This document shows positions 19,425 to 28,114 of a DNA stretch of 43,158 nucleotides, one piece after another. How positions within the stretch are numbered: the stretch's first letter is position 1; each line of letters starts with the position of its first letter. The notes below the pieces were generated by a model that was given only the letters and a program-made list of their open reading frames with translations, had not been told where the DNA came from and did no database searches. A program made the position numbers and the translations under genes. The DNA is from Chara braunii (Eukaryota > Streptophyta > Charophyceae > Charales > Characeae): contig BFEA01000288.1 of the NCBI GenBank assembly GCA_003427395.1, positions 546,954-590,111 of the forward strand. The letters are read 5' to 3'.

Positions 19425-19548
19425 TGCTAGTGCGACCTCGCCCCAGGTATCGCACCTGATGGTGGGTGCGGCTCCCGCGTGTTCCCTCATTGGAGGCTTG
19501 AGCACGGATGTGGCTGGTACGGGGTTCCCCGTAATACTATAATGACCA
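19425..19548 (+). repeat. SINE-A 3' part
   Basis: GGAGGCTTGAGCACGGATGT, GGTACGGGGTTCCCCGTA and ATACTATAATGAC match the 3' end at 18400-18465 and the antisense copy at 28115-28655. Confidence 0.65.
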
Positions 19549-19553
19549 AGTCT

Positions 19554-19695
19554 CACTAGCAGCGTTCAGCTACCTCAACGCCTGAATCTGGACGTGTTTG
19601 TGGAGAGGTGCAGTTCAGGAAACTCAACACCATTTCTGCACATCTCGGCAAAAGCGTCCAGATTCAGGCGTTGAGGTAGCTCAACGCTGCTAGTG
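19554..19695. repeat. 41-bp near-perfect inverted repeat, 60-nt loop
   Basis: Arms 19554-19594 and 19655-19695 (inner part CTCAACGCCTGAATCTGGAC) match at 40 of 41 positions. The loop also holds a short pairing (GTGCAG...CTGCAC). A transcript would make a long clean hairpin. A small foldback element or hairpin-RNA precursor are both possible. Confidence 0.75.
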
Positions 19696-19697
19696 GG

Positions 19698-19860
19698 ACT
19701 TGCCCCCCAGGCCATGTCCCACGATCGGGGGTTTAGTTCATGTTTCGTGTATTTTTCAACGTGGCCCCACTGTGGCCGTGGAATTTTCAGATCGGATGGC
19801 AGGGACCCCTGCATACTTCAAACCAGAATTGAACCTGCACAAGTGGGGGCATGGCCTCCG
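19698..19860 (+). repeat. Dispersed repeat R, copy 1
   Basis: GTTTAGTTCATGTTTCGTGT, ATTTTCAGATCGGATGGCA and CAAACCAGAA align with 28748-28905. No tRNA boxes and no ORF. Confidence 0.7.
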
Positions 19861-20597
19861 GAAGGGGGGGGGGGGGGGGAAAGGGTTTGGGGGGCCTTTT
19901 CCCCAGAATGGGGAATGGGGGTAGGGGTGAGAAATCAAGAGAAAAAAAAGGCCAAATCCAGACCACTGTTGAAGGAAGGACTTGACCTGCGCTACTTTTT
20001 TTTTTTTTTTTTGGGAAAACTAAGGCGCAGTCAAGGTTTTCAGTTTTAAATACGTTTCAGTCACGGTTTCATGAATTTTGCTCCAAACAGAGGAAAATCG
20101 TGAATGTATCCAACCCGGCTTTAGGGTTGGGTGGGGATGTGTCGTATTCGAGGGATGCCTGAAGTGGATTTAGAACTCAAAATGTGACTGGGCCCTAGTT
20201 GCCCCTTTTTTTTTAATAAGTAATCTATATTCTTCTCTCAATCTTCTTTTGTATATATTATATCTCATCCTCTCGCTAATCTACGAGGAACACCAACCAA
20301 ACCTGGAACTCTCCCCAGCCCATGGGGTAGGTTTGCACCACAGCAGTGGTGCGAGAGCAAGACTTGTATCAGCCCCTCATCACGATGATGCAGGGTGATC
20401 AGGCATTGCTAGTGCCGAGCATCTTTGGCCAGTCACTTGCACCTCCCCCTACCCCCCTCCAACCCCACACATTAGCAGTGTCTAATGGCGAATATCATTG
20501 CTGCATAGCAACCAACAATATTTGGCCAAGGTCCTGCCAATGCTGGCTTGGAGAGAGAAGGGCAGCCAGTGTCGTATGATCCAGGCACACCGGCCTG

Positions 20598-20598
<1 letters not shown>
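19861..20598. other. No gene seen; G-runs, T-run and a MITE end
   Basis: G-rich tract near 19865-19920, a T run at about 19997-20012, then AAAACTAAGGCGCAGTCAAG (about 20016), a decayed terminal repeat of the 32455 family. The rest is unremarkable. Confidence 0.45.
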
Positions 20599-20672
<74 letters not shown>

Positions 20673-20690
20673 NTCTTTTTTTTTTTTTTT
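20599..20690. repeat. (TC)n microsatellite then poly-T
   Basis: About 37 TC units with one N near 20673, then a T run. Confidence 0.9.
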
Positions 20691-20699
20691 TTCGACATT

Positions 20700-20960
20700 A
20701 CCCACCTATCTCAATTGGTTAGGCATGCAAGTGGCATTCGGGAGGTCGTGGGTTCAATCCCCATGGCCGCCTGTGGCACTCTTGGTGCCAACCAACTGAG
20801 ATAGGCAGCTGGATCCTCCCAGTTGGTATCAGTAAGGTCTTCAGCCAACACGGGTGTGAGTGCACGTGTGAGTGGGTTNGGTGTGATGTGTGGGGGAGTG
20901 TTGGCTTTGGACGCTACTGTTACTCTATTGGGGGGGGGGGGGGGATGAAAATGGGGGCAC
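20700..20960 (+). repeat. SINE-B, tRNA-derived
   Basis: TATCTCAATTGGTTAGGC (box A, 20707-20724) and GGGTTCAATCC (box B, 20750-20760) in normal tRNA spacing, followed by CTGGATCCTCCCAGTTGGTA, GTGTGAGTG repeats and GGGGGAGTGTTGGC. The poly-T before it would be the tail of an antisense neighbour. Confidence 0.7.
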
Positions 20961-21079
20961 AGTTAACTGGCAAATTTTCAAATTCTGGTTGTGCCCTTGC
21001 CCTGCTCCATGACGTATGGGCTGGCTCCACCACTCTCCACATGGACAAAAGACAAAAAATTATGGCTGTGTATCTTCCC

Positions 21080-21140
21080 ATGTTGTAGGGGCAAATTCAT
21101 TCTCATTTTGCACATTTGGACAGCAGTGCAGTGAGGCAGT
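21080..21140 (-). repeat. Dispersed repeat Q, antisense
   Basis: Minus strand reads AAATGTGCAAAATGAGAATG then AATTTGCCCCTACAACATGG, matching repeat Q. Confidence 0.6.
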
Positions 21141-21554
21141 TACTGTTCCCCACCACTCACCACGCTCCCTTCGAGGACAATCACACACTAGCACTTTTCC
21201 AAATGCATCTGACCGCAATTGCGGCCGAACGTGGATGCATCTGACTGCAATCACGTCCAGAGATAAGTCAAAGAAGTCCCAGTGGAGTACGCTCTGACTG
21301 TGCCGCCGCACCACCAATATTTCTTTATTTAAACTGCACTAAGACCAATGGACAGTTGGCTTTTTTTTTTTTTTTTTTTTTTTTTAATTAACAAGGCTCC
21401 TTTCTATTTGTGGGGCGCAATACCACAGTTGGTTTCTGGACAGGGAAAAAAAAAAAAAAAAAAAAAAAGACCAATTGACACAGTTGTCAGAAGATTCCTT
21501 CAGCCCGCTGACTCTTTTTTTTGTTTTTTCCAAGGCTAAGGGTTTCTAGAACAT
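21141..21554. other. No gene seen; poly-T and poly-A tracts, PLE left flank
   Basis: A T run (about 21361-21385) and an A run (about 21446-21468) could pair. The stretch ends in TCTAGAACAT at the Penelope-like element boundary, the same phrase as repeat Q. Confidence 0.5.
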
Positions 21555-22268
21555 GCAGTTGACAGAGCGAAAACTGACTTCAAAAAAACATCATTCATCA
21601 ATCACGTCTCAAGGAACGACTCCAGTACAAATCAGATATAGGAAAATAAAGGAAGAAAAAGAAGAAAAAGAAAAAGAAAGGAAGAAGACAGACGAAGGAG
21701 ACGGAGTTAAGACGCAAGCACGTTGAAAAAACCCGGACGCGACATTTTTTAAAAAATATAACGATAAAAACAGCGGCGTGGACCCGACTAGTTTCGGCTG
21801 GTCCGCCAACCAGCCTTCTTCAGGGGTCTTTGATCGTCGTCGCAAGTGCAACGAGAACAAAGTATGCTTGCCTATTAATAGTTGGAAAAGAAGTCAGTCC
21901 TACTGTTTAAACCACTGCTTTCATCAGACAACCTTCATCACGTCCAACCTACCCATGTCAAGAAAGACAACCACGTTCATGCAGAAAAAAGAAAGGGTCA
22001 AGAATACAACCTCATTAACCGGGCCTATACCGAAAAAGGCCGAGGACCTCAAACAAGTACCGTGCTCGAGTCCTATCTGGTGAGAAACCAACTTACTCTA
22101 AAACGTCAAGAACAAGGAAAATGTCGGCCAAGGTCCCATACGTCAAACGTTCAAAACCTCAAAAAATTGTAATGAAAAGAGCTGCGAGTTCTTCATCAAA
22201 ATCAAGACAGAAAAACAAGGTCCATGCGACTAAGATACTAAAAAAGCAAACAAGGTCCCCCTATATGA
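21555..22268 (-). repeat. Pseudo-LTR, downstream copy
   Basis: 714 bp, from GCAGTTGACAGAGCGAAAAC to GGTCCCCCTATATGA, aligned without length change to 26753-27466. It holds the hammerhead-like motif at 21781-21828. Short open frames in it are conserved only because the repeat is. Confidence 0.93.
21781..21828 (-). ncRNA. Type I hammerhead ribozyme-like motif
   Basis: On the minus strand: GACCC (stem I), CUGAAGA core, an extra A, stem II GGCUGGU/ACCAGCC (7 bp, 6-nt loop), GAAA, then ACUAGU and C17, with cleavage predicted between 21786 and 21785, and GGGUC closing stem I (5 bp). All invariant core positions (CUGANGA, GAAA, U16.1, H17) are present. Stem III is only 2 bp with a 2-nt loop in one molecule, but ACUAGU is self-complementary, so two copies could pair as in dimeric hammerheads of other PLEs. 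The unpaired A between the core and stem II is a deviation that may lower activity. Confidence 0.7.
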
Positions 22269-22427
22269 GACTATATCGGTACACTGAATCAATCGTCCGA
22301 AGTACTACTAACAACTGCCGAATGTAAACAATACAGCTAAGGTAACCTCGGTCGACAACATTGTAGAACCAAATCATGAACTTCAGCCCTAATTCCGAGC
22401 CAGAAACGCAGCACTTGCACCATCCCT

Positions 22428-24620
22428 TCAACAGGGAAACAAACAATTCCACTTGGTTAAAACCCCCAACCAATGGTCCCAGCACCCTGAAAATTTACGA
22501 GAAAAGTTCTCAAGGGCAAGATCAAAATAGGAGTCGGGGTACCCCCGCAACCACAGTTCATGCTTCAAGGTGAGAAGATAGGCGACCTCCAACCCTGGGA
22601 GATTAGTGAAGACACGTGCTCGATGGAGGAAAGAAATGATAACTGCCATCTTTTTCTGCCTTCCTGAAAAGGACGCAAAGTCTTGCAGACTATGAAATAC
22701 CAGACCCTGCTCCGAGATGAAACGTTGGTTCTTATGAATCGCCACACATCCAATCTTGCATGGATCATTGAAAACCTTTACTGTACAACCAATGAAATCC
22801 CAACCACTGCCATCATTTGTCTGCTCCAAGGCAAGATGAGAATCATAGCAACTGCGGAAAAGGTCAACCACTGATTGAGCTTTGAGAAAAGAAGTAGTAG
22901 ATTGTTGAGAGAAGCGGATGAAAATAGACACATCATCGACGATCCGGAAACTTGCAACCAGTTTTCGATCAGAACCTAATGAGGACAAGAAGCGACATTC
23001 ATTGTACGCACATAATAGGCAGGCAAGGGCTGGACTCGTTGACTTGCCTATCAGAATACCCAATACCTGTTTCAAAAGAATACTAGACGCACATACAAAA
23101 GTGTTGTCGAGATCATGTGATACATATCGAAAGAGGGTAGAAAATTTGACGAGCACCCAACCATCCTCTGACCGGCCACGTGTCAGTTGAGCAAACTTCT
23201 CGTGCTTCCTTACCTTCACTCCTTTGTAGCCCTTACAATTCCAATGGTCGATGGCCCACTGTAGTGCCTGCAGAATTGATCCATGAGGTAGATTAGAAAA
23301 CATTTCTTTTATATCAAATGAGGCACCCAAAATTTGTTCTTCATCCTTGACTGTCTTGTTGATGTTATCAATCCTGAGTACAAAATCAGATGTGCAGCGA
23401 AGATTGAAATGAAGAGAGTTCGACAGACGCCACAAAAGTTCGTTCACCGTGTAAGCAATCCTTTTACCACTCAAGCCCGCTCCCTCAGAATGCGAGGGAC
23501 AAATGGGCCGCCATCGATCAGTGTCCTTGTGTTTTGGCAGGCAATACGCGTTACCAAAAGTACCTTTAGTATTCCACTTTCCCAACTGTCTAAATCCCAA
23601 CTCCGCGTGCTGCGTTTTGCAAGTATCAAGAACCTCCTTCACATCCGATGATACATGCAGGAAAGACGGATTAGCCGTAAACAATTTCGCCATCCCTTTA
23701 CCATAAACTATCAGACAACAAACATAGGAATCACCCAGATTGTGATCAATCGGACAGCAGACCAACCCTTTCAGTCGCTCTGCCTGTTGGCGTAATGACG
23801 ATTCTGAAACAAAACCACCAGCCTCGGACTTGGTCAAACAACCTCTCAACGAAGAAGACGACAAGCAAGACACAACAGAATCAGACTGAAGCTCAAGAAA
23901 AGACAGAAAGGAAGACCGGATTTGTTTCCTCAACAAGCCAACGGGATTATCAGCAGAAGGTCTCAAGATGTTCTTAGAGTTGTTCATCCAATCTGGGAAG
24001 GAATCATCTTCACTCAGACGAAAAGCCACGTGTCCATCAACACGTTTCAGTGTAGAATCCACAGTAGAACACATGCACTCGTAGGTAGTCAATTTTGAAA
24101 AAGCTCAAAAATTATGGATGTTATCGCCAATCGTGCGATTCCTACACCAGACCACTCTCATATGACGAATAAGCAAAGACTTCCAGATTTCGTCAACCTC
24201 GAGACTACGAATAATATTAGCACAAAGCTTCCAAATTTCTTTCTTGCAGAAAACCACGTCATACGTAATCCGGACTATCAGACGCTTGCGAATTGGATGA
24301 CCGAACCGCAGAGAAATACGTTTGGAAAGAATCAGTCGTAGACGAAATCGAGAACGCTTATCAGAAAAGCACCTGACAACAGAGAAGGCAACAATAAGCG
24401 ATCGAAAATCCCAGGTAATGAGTGTCCGCCGACTAGTAGGATTACTCAAAAAACTGGACAGAGGAGTTTTATAGATGAGAAACCTGCTACCAAATGGATT
24501 AATAGAATTAAAAGAAACGAATGCCCCATCGACCAACCATCCTAAGTTGATCCTGACCAAACTTACAAGATACGACAGAGGAACCATAACAGCGCTTGAG
24601 AATCTTCCATGAGTCAACAC
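22428..24620 (-). pseudogene. PLE linker and reverse transcriptase with one in-frame TGA
   Basis: A single frame runs 24620 to 22428, broken only by TGA at 24105-24107. Counting from 24092 (554 residues): CxC motif YECMC (5-8) followed by HVAFRLSE, CPIDHNLG and VYGKGM (about 112-134, first RT block), RWRPI (193-197), motif A GASFDIKEMFSNLPHG with Asp260, motif B QVLGILIGKSTSP (342-354), motif C FRIVDDVSIFI with Asp386-Asp387, WDFIGC and thumb LWLRGYP. About 80 residues separate motifs A and B, room for an insertion-in-fingers-like segment. PLE RTs are sister to telomerase RT and prime at nicked DNA. The catalytic residues are intact. The TGA replaces a position that is Lys in the second element of this window, so a CGA-to-TGA change is likely. 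Confidence 0.87.
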
Positions 24621-25380
24621 TTAACGAACCACCACGACAAACAACGATCAACCCCTTAATGCTACGATCTCGACAATAGTCCAAGATCCGAAGTAAATTG
24701 TAAGACACTATGCCAACAGAAGAATGAAAGGTCATCAAAGTAGAAATAGTGACGCCGAAAATAACCTTTGAAGAATTGATCAGCGATCTCCGTTTTCGGT
24801 TATGTTCTTTCTTACCAATCCGGCAACGTTGATGCCGCCGTGGTTTCTCTCTGATATTCAAAGCAGGACTAAACGTTCTAATAAAGAAACGTTCAACAGT
24901 CAACACATCCTCGGCAGAACAAAAAGACAATAGAATCGCTACATAGTTCTCAATGCCAACACGACGCAACCAACTATACAATCTCTCATTACGACAGCCA
25001 TTCTTAATTAAATTATCATTCGTTGCACGATAGACGTGCTCATTCCAGCACGTTGACAAATCACGACCTGTACTACCAATGTAGACGTGCCTGTGCAGTG
25101 GTGAAACAAGCAAATAGACCAAAGGACCAACATCAGAGACATCCGTATGTGACCGATAGTTGCCAGAAATGTGCCCGCTAAACTTGGTAGCCCAGGGGGT
25201 ACATCCTCCCAGAATAAGACTTATGACAATGAACTGCAAAAAAGAGTTAAGCGTCTTACAGCGTAGATAAGAGGTAGAAGTAGTTTGTAACTTAACACAA
25301 CGTCGAAAGAGATTCCATAACGTCGTCACGTCCGAGAGAGACACTAGGAGTGAGCAGAGTCTCCCAAGTCCTCCGAGACT
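24508..25380 (-). CDS. PLE GIY-YIG endonuclease
   Basis: Open frame from 25380 (after a TGA) to 24508. With residue 1 placed at 25344 it has 278 residues. GIY-YIG signatures: VYLLVS (76-81), VYIGSTGRD (87-95) with Arg94, WNEH (100-103), and catalytic Glu151 in TVERFFIRTF followed by PALN. It nicks target DNA to start retrotransposition. No CCHH zinc motif is evident upstream, as reported for Chlamys-type enzymes. There is no early ATG, and the frame overlaps the end of the coiled-coil ORF by about 35 nt in the -1 register, so expression would need -1 frameshifting, or the copy carries indels. Its 3' end overlaps the linker frame (24508-24620) in another register. Confidence 0.85.
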   Translation of the reverse strand, partial: SLGGLGRLCSLLVSLSDVTTLWNLFRRCVKLQTTSTSYLRCKTLNSFLQFIVISLILGGCTPWATKFSGHISGNYRSHTDVSDVGPLVYLLVSPLHRHVYIGSTGRDLSTCWNEHVYRATNDNLIKNGCRNERLYSWLRRVGIENYVAILLSFCSAEDVLTVERFFIRTFSPALNIREKPRRHQRCRIGKKEHNRKRRSLINSSKVIFGVTISTLMTFHSSVGIVSYNLLRILDYCRDRSIKGLIVVCRGGSLSVDSWKILKRCYGSSVVSCKFGQDQLRMVGRWGIRFF

Positions 25381-26396
25381 TCAACTACGGTGTCTTTCAT
25401 AGGAAACGCCTTCTTCAACCGATGTGTCACTATATCATCCACAGTCTGTTTCACACCAGTGTACTTCACACCTTCTTTCTCACAGATAGCCACAAGCGCA
25501 TCTTTGGTCAGTCCCCGTAGATTCTTTCTCTCATCTTTGGTAAAAGTTTCCTTCTCCTTCTCATTAGTACTAGCAGACTTATCTAGTGCACATCTCTCTT
25601 TCCCTTTACCGGTGTAAGCCTCATCCATCCTTGCATGCAGATTCGAACGTGGAGTCTTCAAAGACTTCTCACGCTCCAGCTGAGCGATCTTCTCCTTGGC
25701 TTTCTCCAAGTCATGCTCAGCCTCCCGTTTAAACTCTCGAAAACGCATCTCTTGGATCGTCTCGACCTCCAATCGATGTAAGTCAGAAATCTTCTTCAGA
25801 TCAACGGATGCTACCGGCGACTTCAATGTTTTCATCGGAGTTGACGTGGAAGCTCGAGCGGTCGTTTTTGTCGCAGGTGTGGTGAGGGTGATACATCCCC
25901 TCTTGCCAGGGTGCAGCGCCTCTTGCTGCCACTTCTCGGCATCCGCTTTGGCTTCATCTCGTGCACGTATAACCTCGTTCATCTCCTTCTCGACCAGCTC
26001 CAATCGTCGCTTGGCAAGTAAAGCCTCCTCCAACTGACTTTTCATTCGTTCTTGATCCGCAAGCATCTTCGCCAGCAGCCCGTTTGTATCTTGACACATA
26101 CCATGCACCGAGCTCGTCGAGGCAACCGCTGGTATGTTTCTCCCACTTAGCTTCTCCACCTCCTTACGAAAAGCTTCAACCTCATTGCTGCTGCCTTTGT
26201 TCCGCAACAATTCGACGACTCCATCTAACCTCGAGTTCATCGAGTCAGTAAGCTGCTTACGAAATGCTTCACGATCCTTCCTCTCCGATTCCCGTCTTTC
26301 TTCATCTTTTTTGTCTTTCTTCGCCTTTTCTTCTTCGGCCTTCATGTTCTTCTCCTTCTCGACCTCTGCATCATGCCTCAGCTTAATCTCCGCCAA
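25344..26396 (-). CDS. PLE ORF1: coiled coil and SAP-like motif
   Basis: 350 codons ending in TAG (25346-25344). The first ATG is at about 26345; the frame opens near 26412. The first half is Lys/Glu-rich with heptad-like spacing (EKEKNMKAEEEKAKKDKKDE, EEALLAKRRLELVEKEMNEV), a long coiled coil. Near residues 294-328, LRGLTKDALVAICEKEGVKY plus TVDDIVTHRL fits a SAP-like helix-turn-helix. A gag-like nucleic-acid-binding scaffold is the likely role, by analogy with LINE and LTR ORF1 proteins. It overlaps the zinc-knuckle frame upstream by about 30 nt in a different register. Confidence 0.75.
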   Translation of the reverse strand: MAEIKLRHDAEVEKEKNMKAEEEKAKKDKKDEERRESERKDREAFRKQLTDSMNSRLDGVVELLRNKGSSNEVEAFRKEVEKLSGRNIPAVASTSSVHGMCQDTNGLLAKMLADQERMKSQLEEALLAKRRLELVEKEMNEVIRARDEAKADAEKWQQEALHPGKRGCITLTTPATKTTARASTSTPMKTLKSPVASVDLKKISDLHRLEVETIQEMRFREFKREAEHDLEKAKEKIAQLEREKSLKTPRSNLHARMDEAYTGKGKERCALDKSASTNEKEKETFTKDERKNLRGLTKDALVAICEKEGVKYTGVKQTVDDIVTHRLKKAFPMKDTVVEVSEDLGDSAHS

Positions 26397-26653
26397 AGTG
26401 TGTTCCAGAAATCAAGACATTGCTTGGCTTGGTTCCATCCAAAACCTCGCGGATATTGCACTGCTGTGTTAGTATTGACGATCGCATGAGACGTAGATGC
26501 GGAGGGTAACGTAAGCAGAGGAGCACTCGACGGGACAATCGCAGACTGAGGGTTAGCTGGTTTAGGGTGAGGACACCACCTAACAAAATGACCTGGATCT
26601 CCGCAATTGTAGCAGGTTCGAACAATAGAAGAGTTAGGTACATGAGAAACCAT
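26378..26653 (-). CDS. PLE ORF1 N-terminal part: CCHC zinc knuckle
   Basis: From ATG 26653, 91 codons. CYNCGDPGHFVRWC is a canonical CX2CX4HX4C knuckle (residues 14-27), followed by Pro/Ser/Ala-rich sequence. Such knuckles bind RNA in gag and ORF1 proteins. The frame ends at 26378, just inside the coiled-coil frame, suggesting one ancestral protein split by a 1-nt slip or a programmed shift. Confidence 0.8.
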   Translation of the reverse strand: MVSHVPNSSIVRTCYNCGDPGHFVRWCPHPKPANPQSAIVPSSAPLLTLPSASTSHAIVNTNTAVQYPRGFGWNQAKQCLDFWNTLWRRLS

Positions 26654-26752
26654 CGTTATGGACGGTAAGGTGATGAAATGATTCAAGTACGTACTATCGA
26701 AGCCACACTAACACGTAGTATAATCCCTACGGCGGTTACTTCGTGAATAGAA

Positions 26753-27466
26753 GCAGTTGACAGAGCGAAAACTAACTACAAAAAAACATCATTCATCAAC
26801 CACGTCTCAAGGAACGACTCCAGTACAAATCAGAGATAGGAAAATAAAGAAAGAAAAAGAAGAAAAAGAAAAAGAAAGGAAGAAGACAGACGAAGGAGAC
26901 GGAGTTAAGATGCAAGCACGTTGAAAAAACCCGGACGCGACGTTTTTTTTAAAATATAACGATAAAAACAGCGGCGTGGACCCGACTAGTTTCGGCTGGT
27001 CCGCCACCCAGCCTTCTTCAGGGGTCTTTGGTCGTCGTCGCAAGTGCAACGAGAACAAAGTATGCTTGCCTATTAATAGTCGGAAAAGAAGTCAGTCCTA
27101 CTGTTTAAACCACTGCTTTCATCAGACAACCTTCATCACGTCCAACCTACCCATGTCAAGAAAGACAACTACGTTCATGCAGAAAAAAGAAAGGGTCAAG
27201 AATACAACCTCATTAACCGGGTCTATACCGAAAAAGGCCGAGGACCTCAAACAAGTACCGTGCTCGAGTCCCATCTGGTGAGAAACCAACTTACTCTAAA
27301 ACGTCAAGAACAAGGAAAATGTCGGCCAAGGTCCCATACGTCAAATGTTCAAAACCTCAAAAAATTGTAATGAAAAAAGTTGCGAGTTCTTCGTCAAAAT
27401 CAAGACAGAAAAACAAGTTCCATGCGACTAAGATACTAAAAAAGCAAACAAGGTCCCCCTATATGA
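26753..27466 (-). repeat. Pseudo-LTR, upstream copy
   Basis: Same 714 bp as 21555-22268. Its outer end reads CTATATGA then ACATGG, where the target duplication begins. As the transcription-upstream copy it would hold the promoter. Confidence 0.93.
26979..27026 (-). ncRNA. Hammerhead-like motif, second copy
   Basis: Identical to 21781-21828 in stem I, core, GAAA and the ACUAGU palindrome. One substitution opens the outermost stem II pair (6 bp, 8-nt loop). Its retention in both repeats is expected from the duplication itself and is not independent proof of selection. Confidence 0.68.
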
Positions 27467-27535
27467 ACATGGTCAGATGCACCCGCGACATTTTTGTCTT
27501 TCTCACATTTCGGGTGGTGTGGCAGGGCCCTAATT
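27465..27535 (+). repeat. Dispersed repeat Q, right of the PLE (insertion target)
   Basis: GAACATGGTCAGATGCACCC and GACATTTTTGTCTTTCTCAC align with 12137-12185. The left half of this copy is on the other side of the PLE, ending TCTAGAACAT at 21554. Confidence 0.7.
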
Positions 27536-27542
27536 CAGTTAA

Positions 27543-27637
27543 GGCCAACCAATTCTTTACATGTAGAATCTGGACAGGACTGCCTTTGAGGCCCAACCAA
27601 TTCAATTACCTGTCGAATCTGGACAGGACGGCCTTTT
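27543..27637 (+). repeat. Direct duplication of about 47 bp
   Basis: GCC(C)AACCAATTC...GAATCTGGACAGGAC...GCCTTT occurs at about 27543-27587 and 27591-27637. Confidence 0.75.
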
Positions 27638-27671
27638 TTATTGTCATTATAATATTTTTTTACTAGGTTGT

Positions 27672-27766
27672 TTTTCCGGGCGCCCGGGCACCCAACTTGT
27701 GCCCGGATACACGCCCGGGTGCGCGGCCAGGCATGACCCCCGGGCAGGGTCCCGGGCAGCCCCAGC

Positions 27767-27797
<31 letters not shown>

Positions 27798-27820
27798 CAA
27801 AAAAAAAAAAAAAATGTTGT
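27672..27820. repeat. CCCGGG-rich stretch and poly-A
   Basis: Four CCCGGG sites fall within about 80 bp (27683-27756), then a long A tract. CACGCCCGGGTGC recurs at about 28078 beside another A tract, so this is a small dispersed GC-rich repeat with poly-A. No gene is seen from 27820 to 28114. Confidence 0.6.
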
Positions 27821-28043
27821 GTAGGATTGCAATACAAACAACTTTTGGCTGAGGGTCGCATCATAATTCCTCACCGAATCGGAGATAAAAAAGAAAATAA
27901 CCAAATCACACTAAAGGACCCCACTTTAACCCCTCTTAGCCCCTTTAAAAATAATTTTTACTCTCCTTCACCCCCTGCACAACCAACTTTGAAAAAATGA
28001 AACAGGCCTGGATTTGGGTTCCTCTGGGAAAGCGGAGAAAGGC

Positions 28044-28075
<32 letters not shown>

Positions 28076-28114
28076 GCACGCCCGGGTGCTCGGCCGGGCA
28101 TGAAAAACTTCCTA

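Larger units (their letters stand above)
21555..27466 (-). mobile_element. Penelope-like retroelement with N-terminal GIY-YIG, pseudo-LTRs and ORF1
   Basis: An element of about 5.9 kb on the minus strand. Two 714-bp direct repeats bracket, in transcription order, a CCHC zinc-knuckle frame, a coiled-coil frame ending in a SAP-like motif, a GIY-YIG endonuclease frame, a linker with CxC, and a reverse transcriptase with A/B/C motifs. Endonuclease before RT plus CxC is the permuted Chlamys/Naiad arrangement; canonical Penelope elements have the endonuclease last. ACATG or GAACAT is present at both outer ends, a probable target-site duplication inside a copy of repeat Q. Lesions in this copy: frame changes between the blocks and one in-frame TGA before the CxC motif. 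The pseudo-LTRs differ at only around twenty positions by eye, so insertion is fairly recent. Confidence 0.88.

Noticed and set aside
24105-24107. TGA as a selenocysteine codon
   Set aside because: The aligned residue in the second element is Lys, no SECIS-like structure was identified, and a nonsense change is simpler.
21609-27281. Short frames conserved in both pseudo-LTRs
   Set aside because: They are identical only because the repeat is duplicated. One of them overlaps the hammerhead-like motif, and none resembles a protein family.
27672-28103. GC-rich palindromic CCCGGG stretch as a transcription terminator
   Set aside because: It recurs next to poly-A tracts as a dispersed repeat, and there is no gene upstream for it to terminate.
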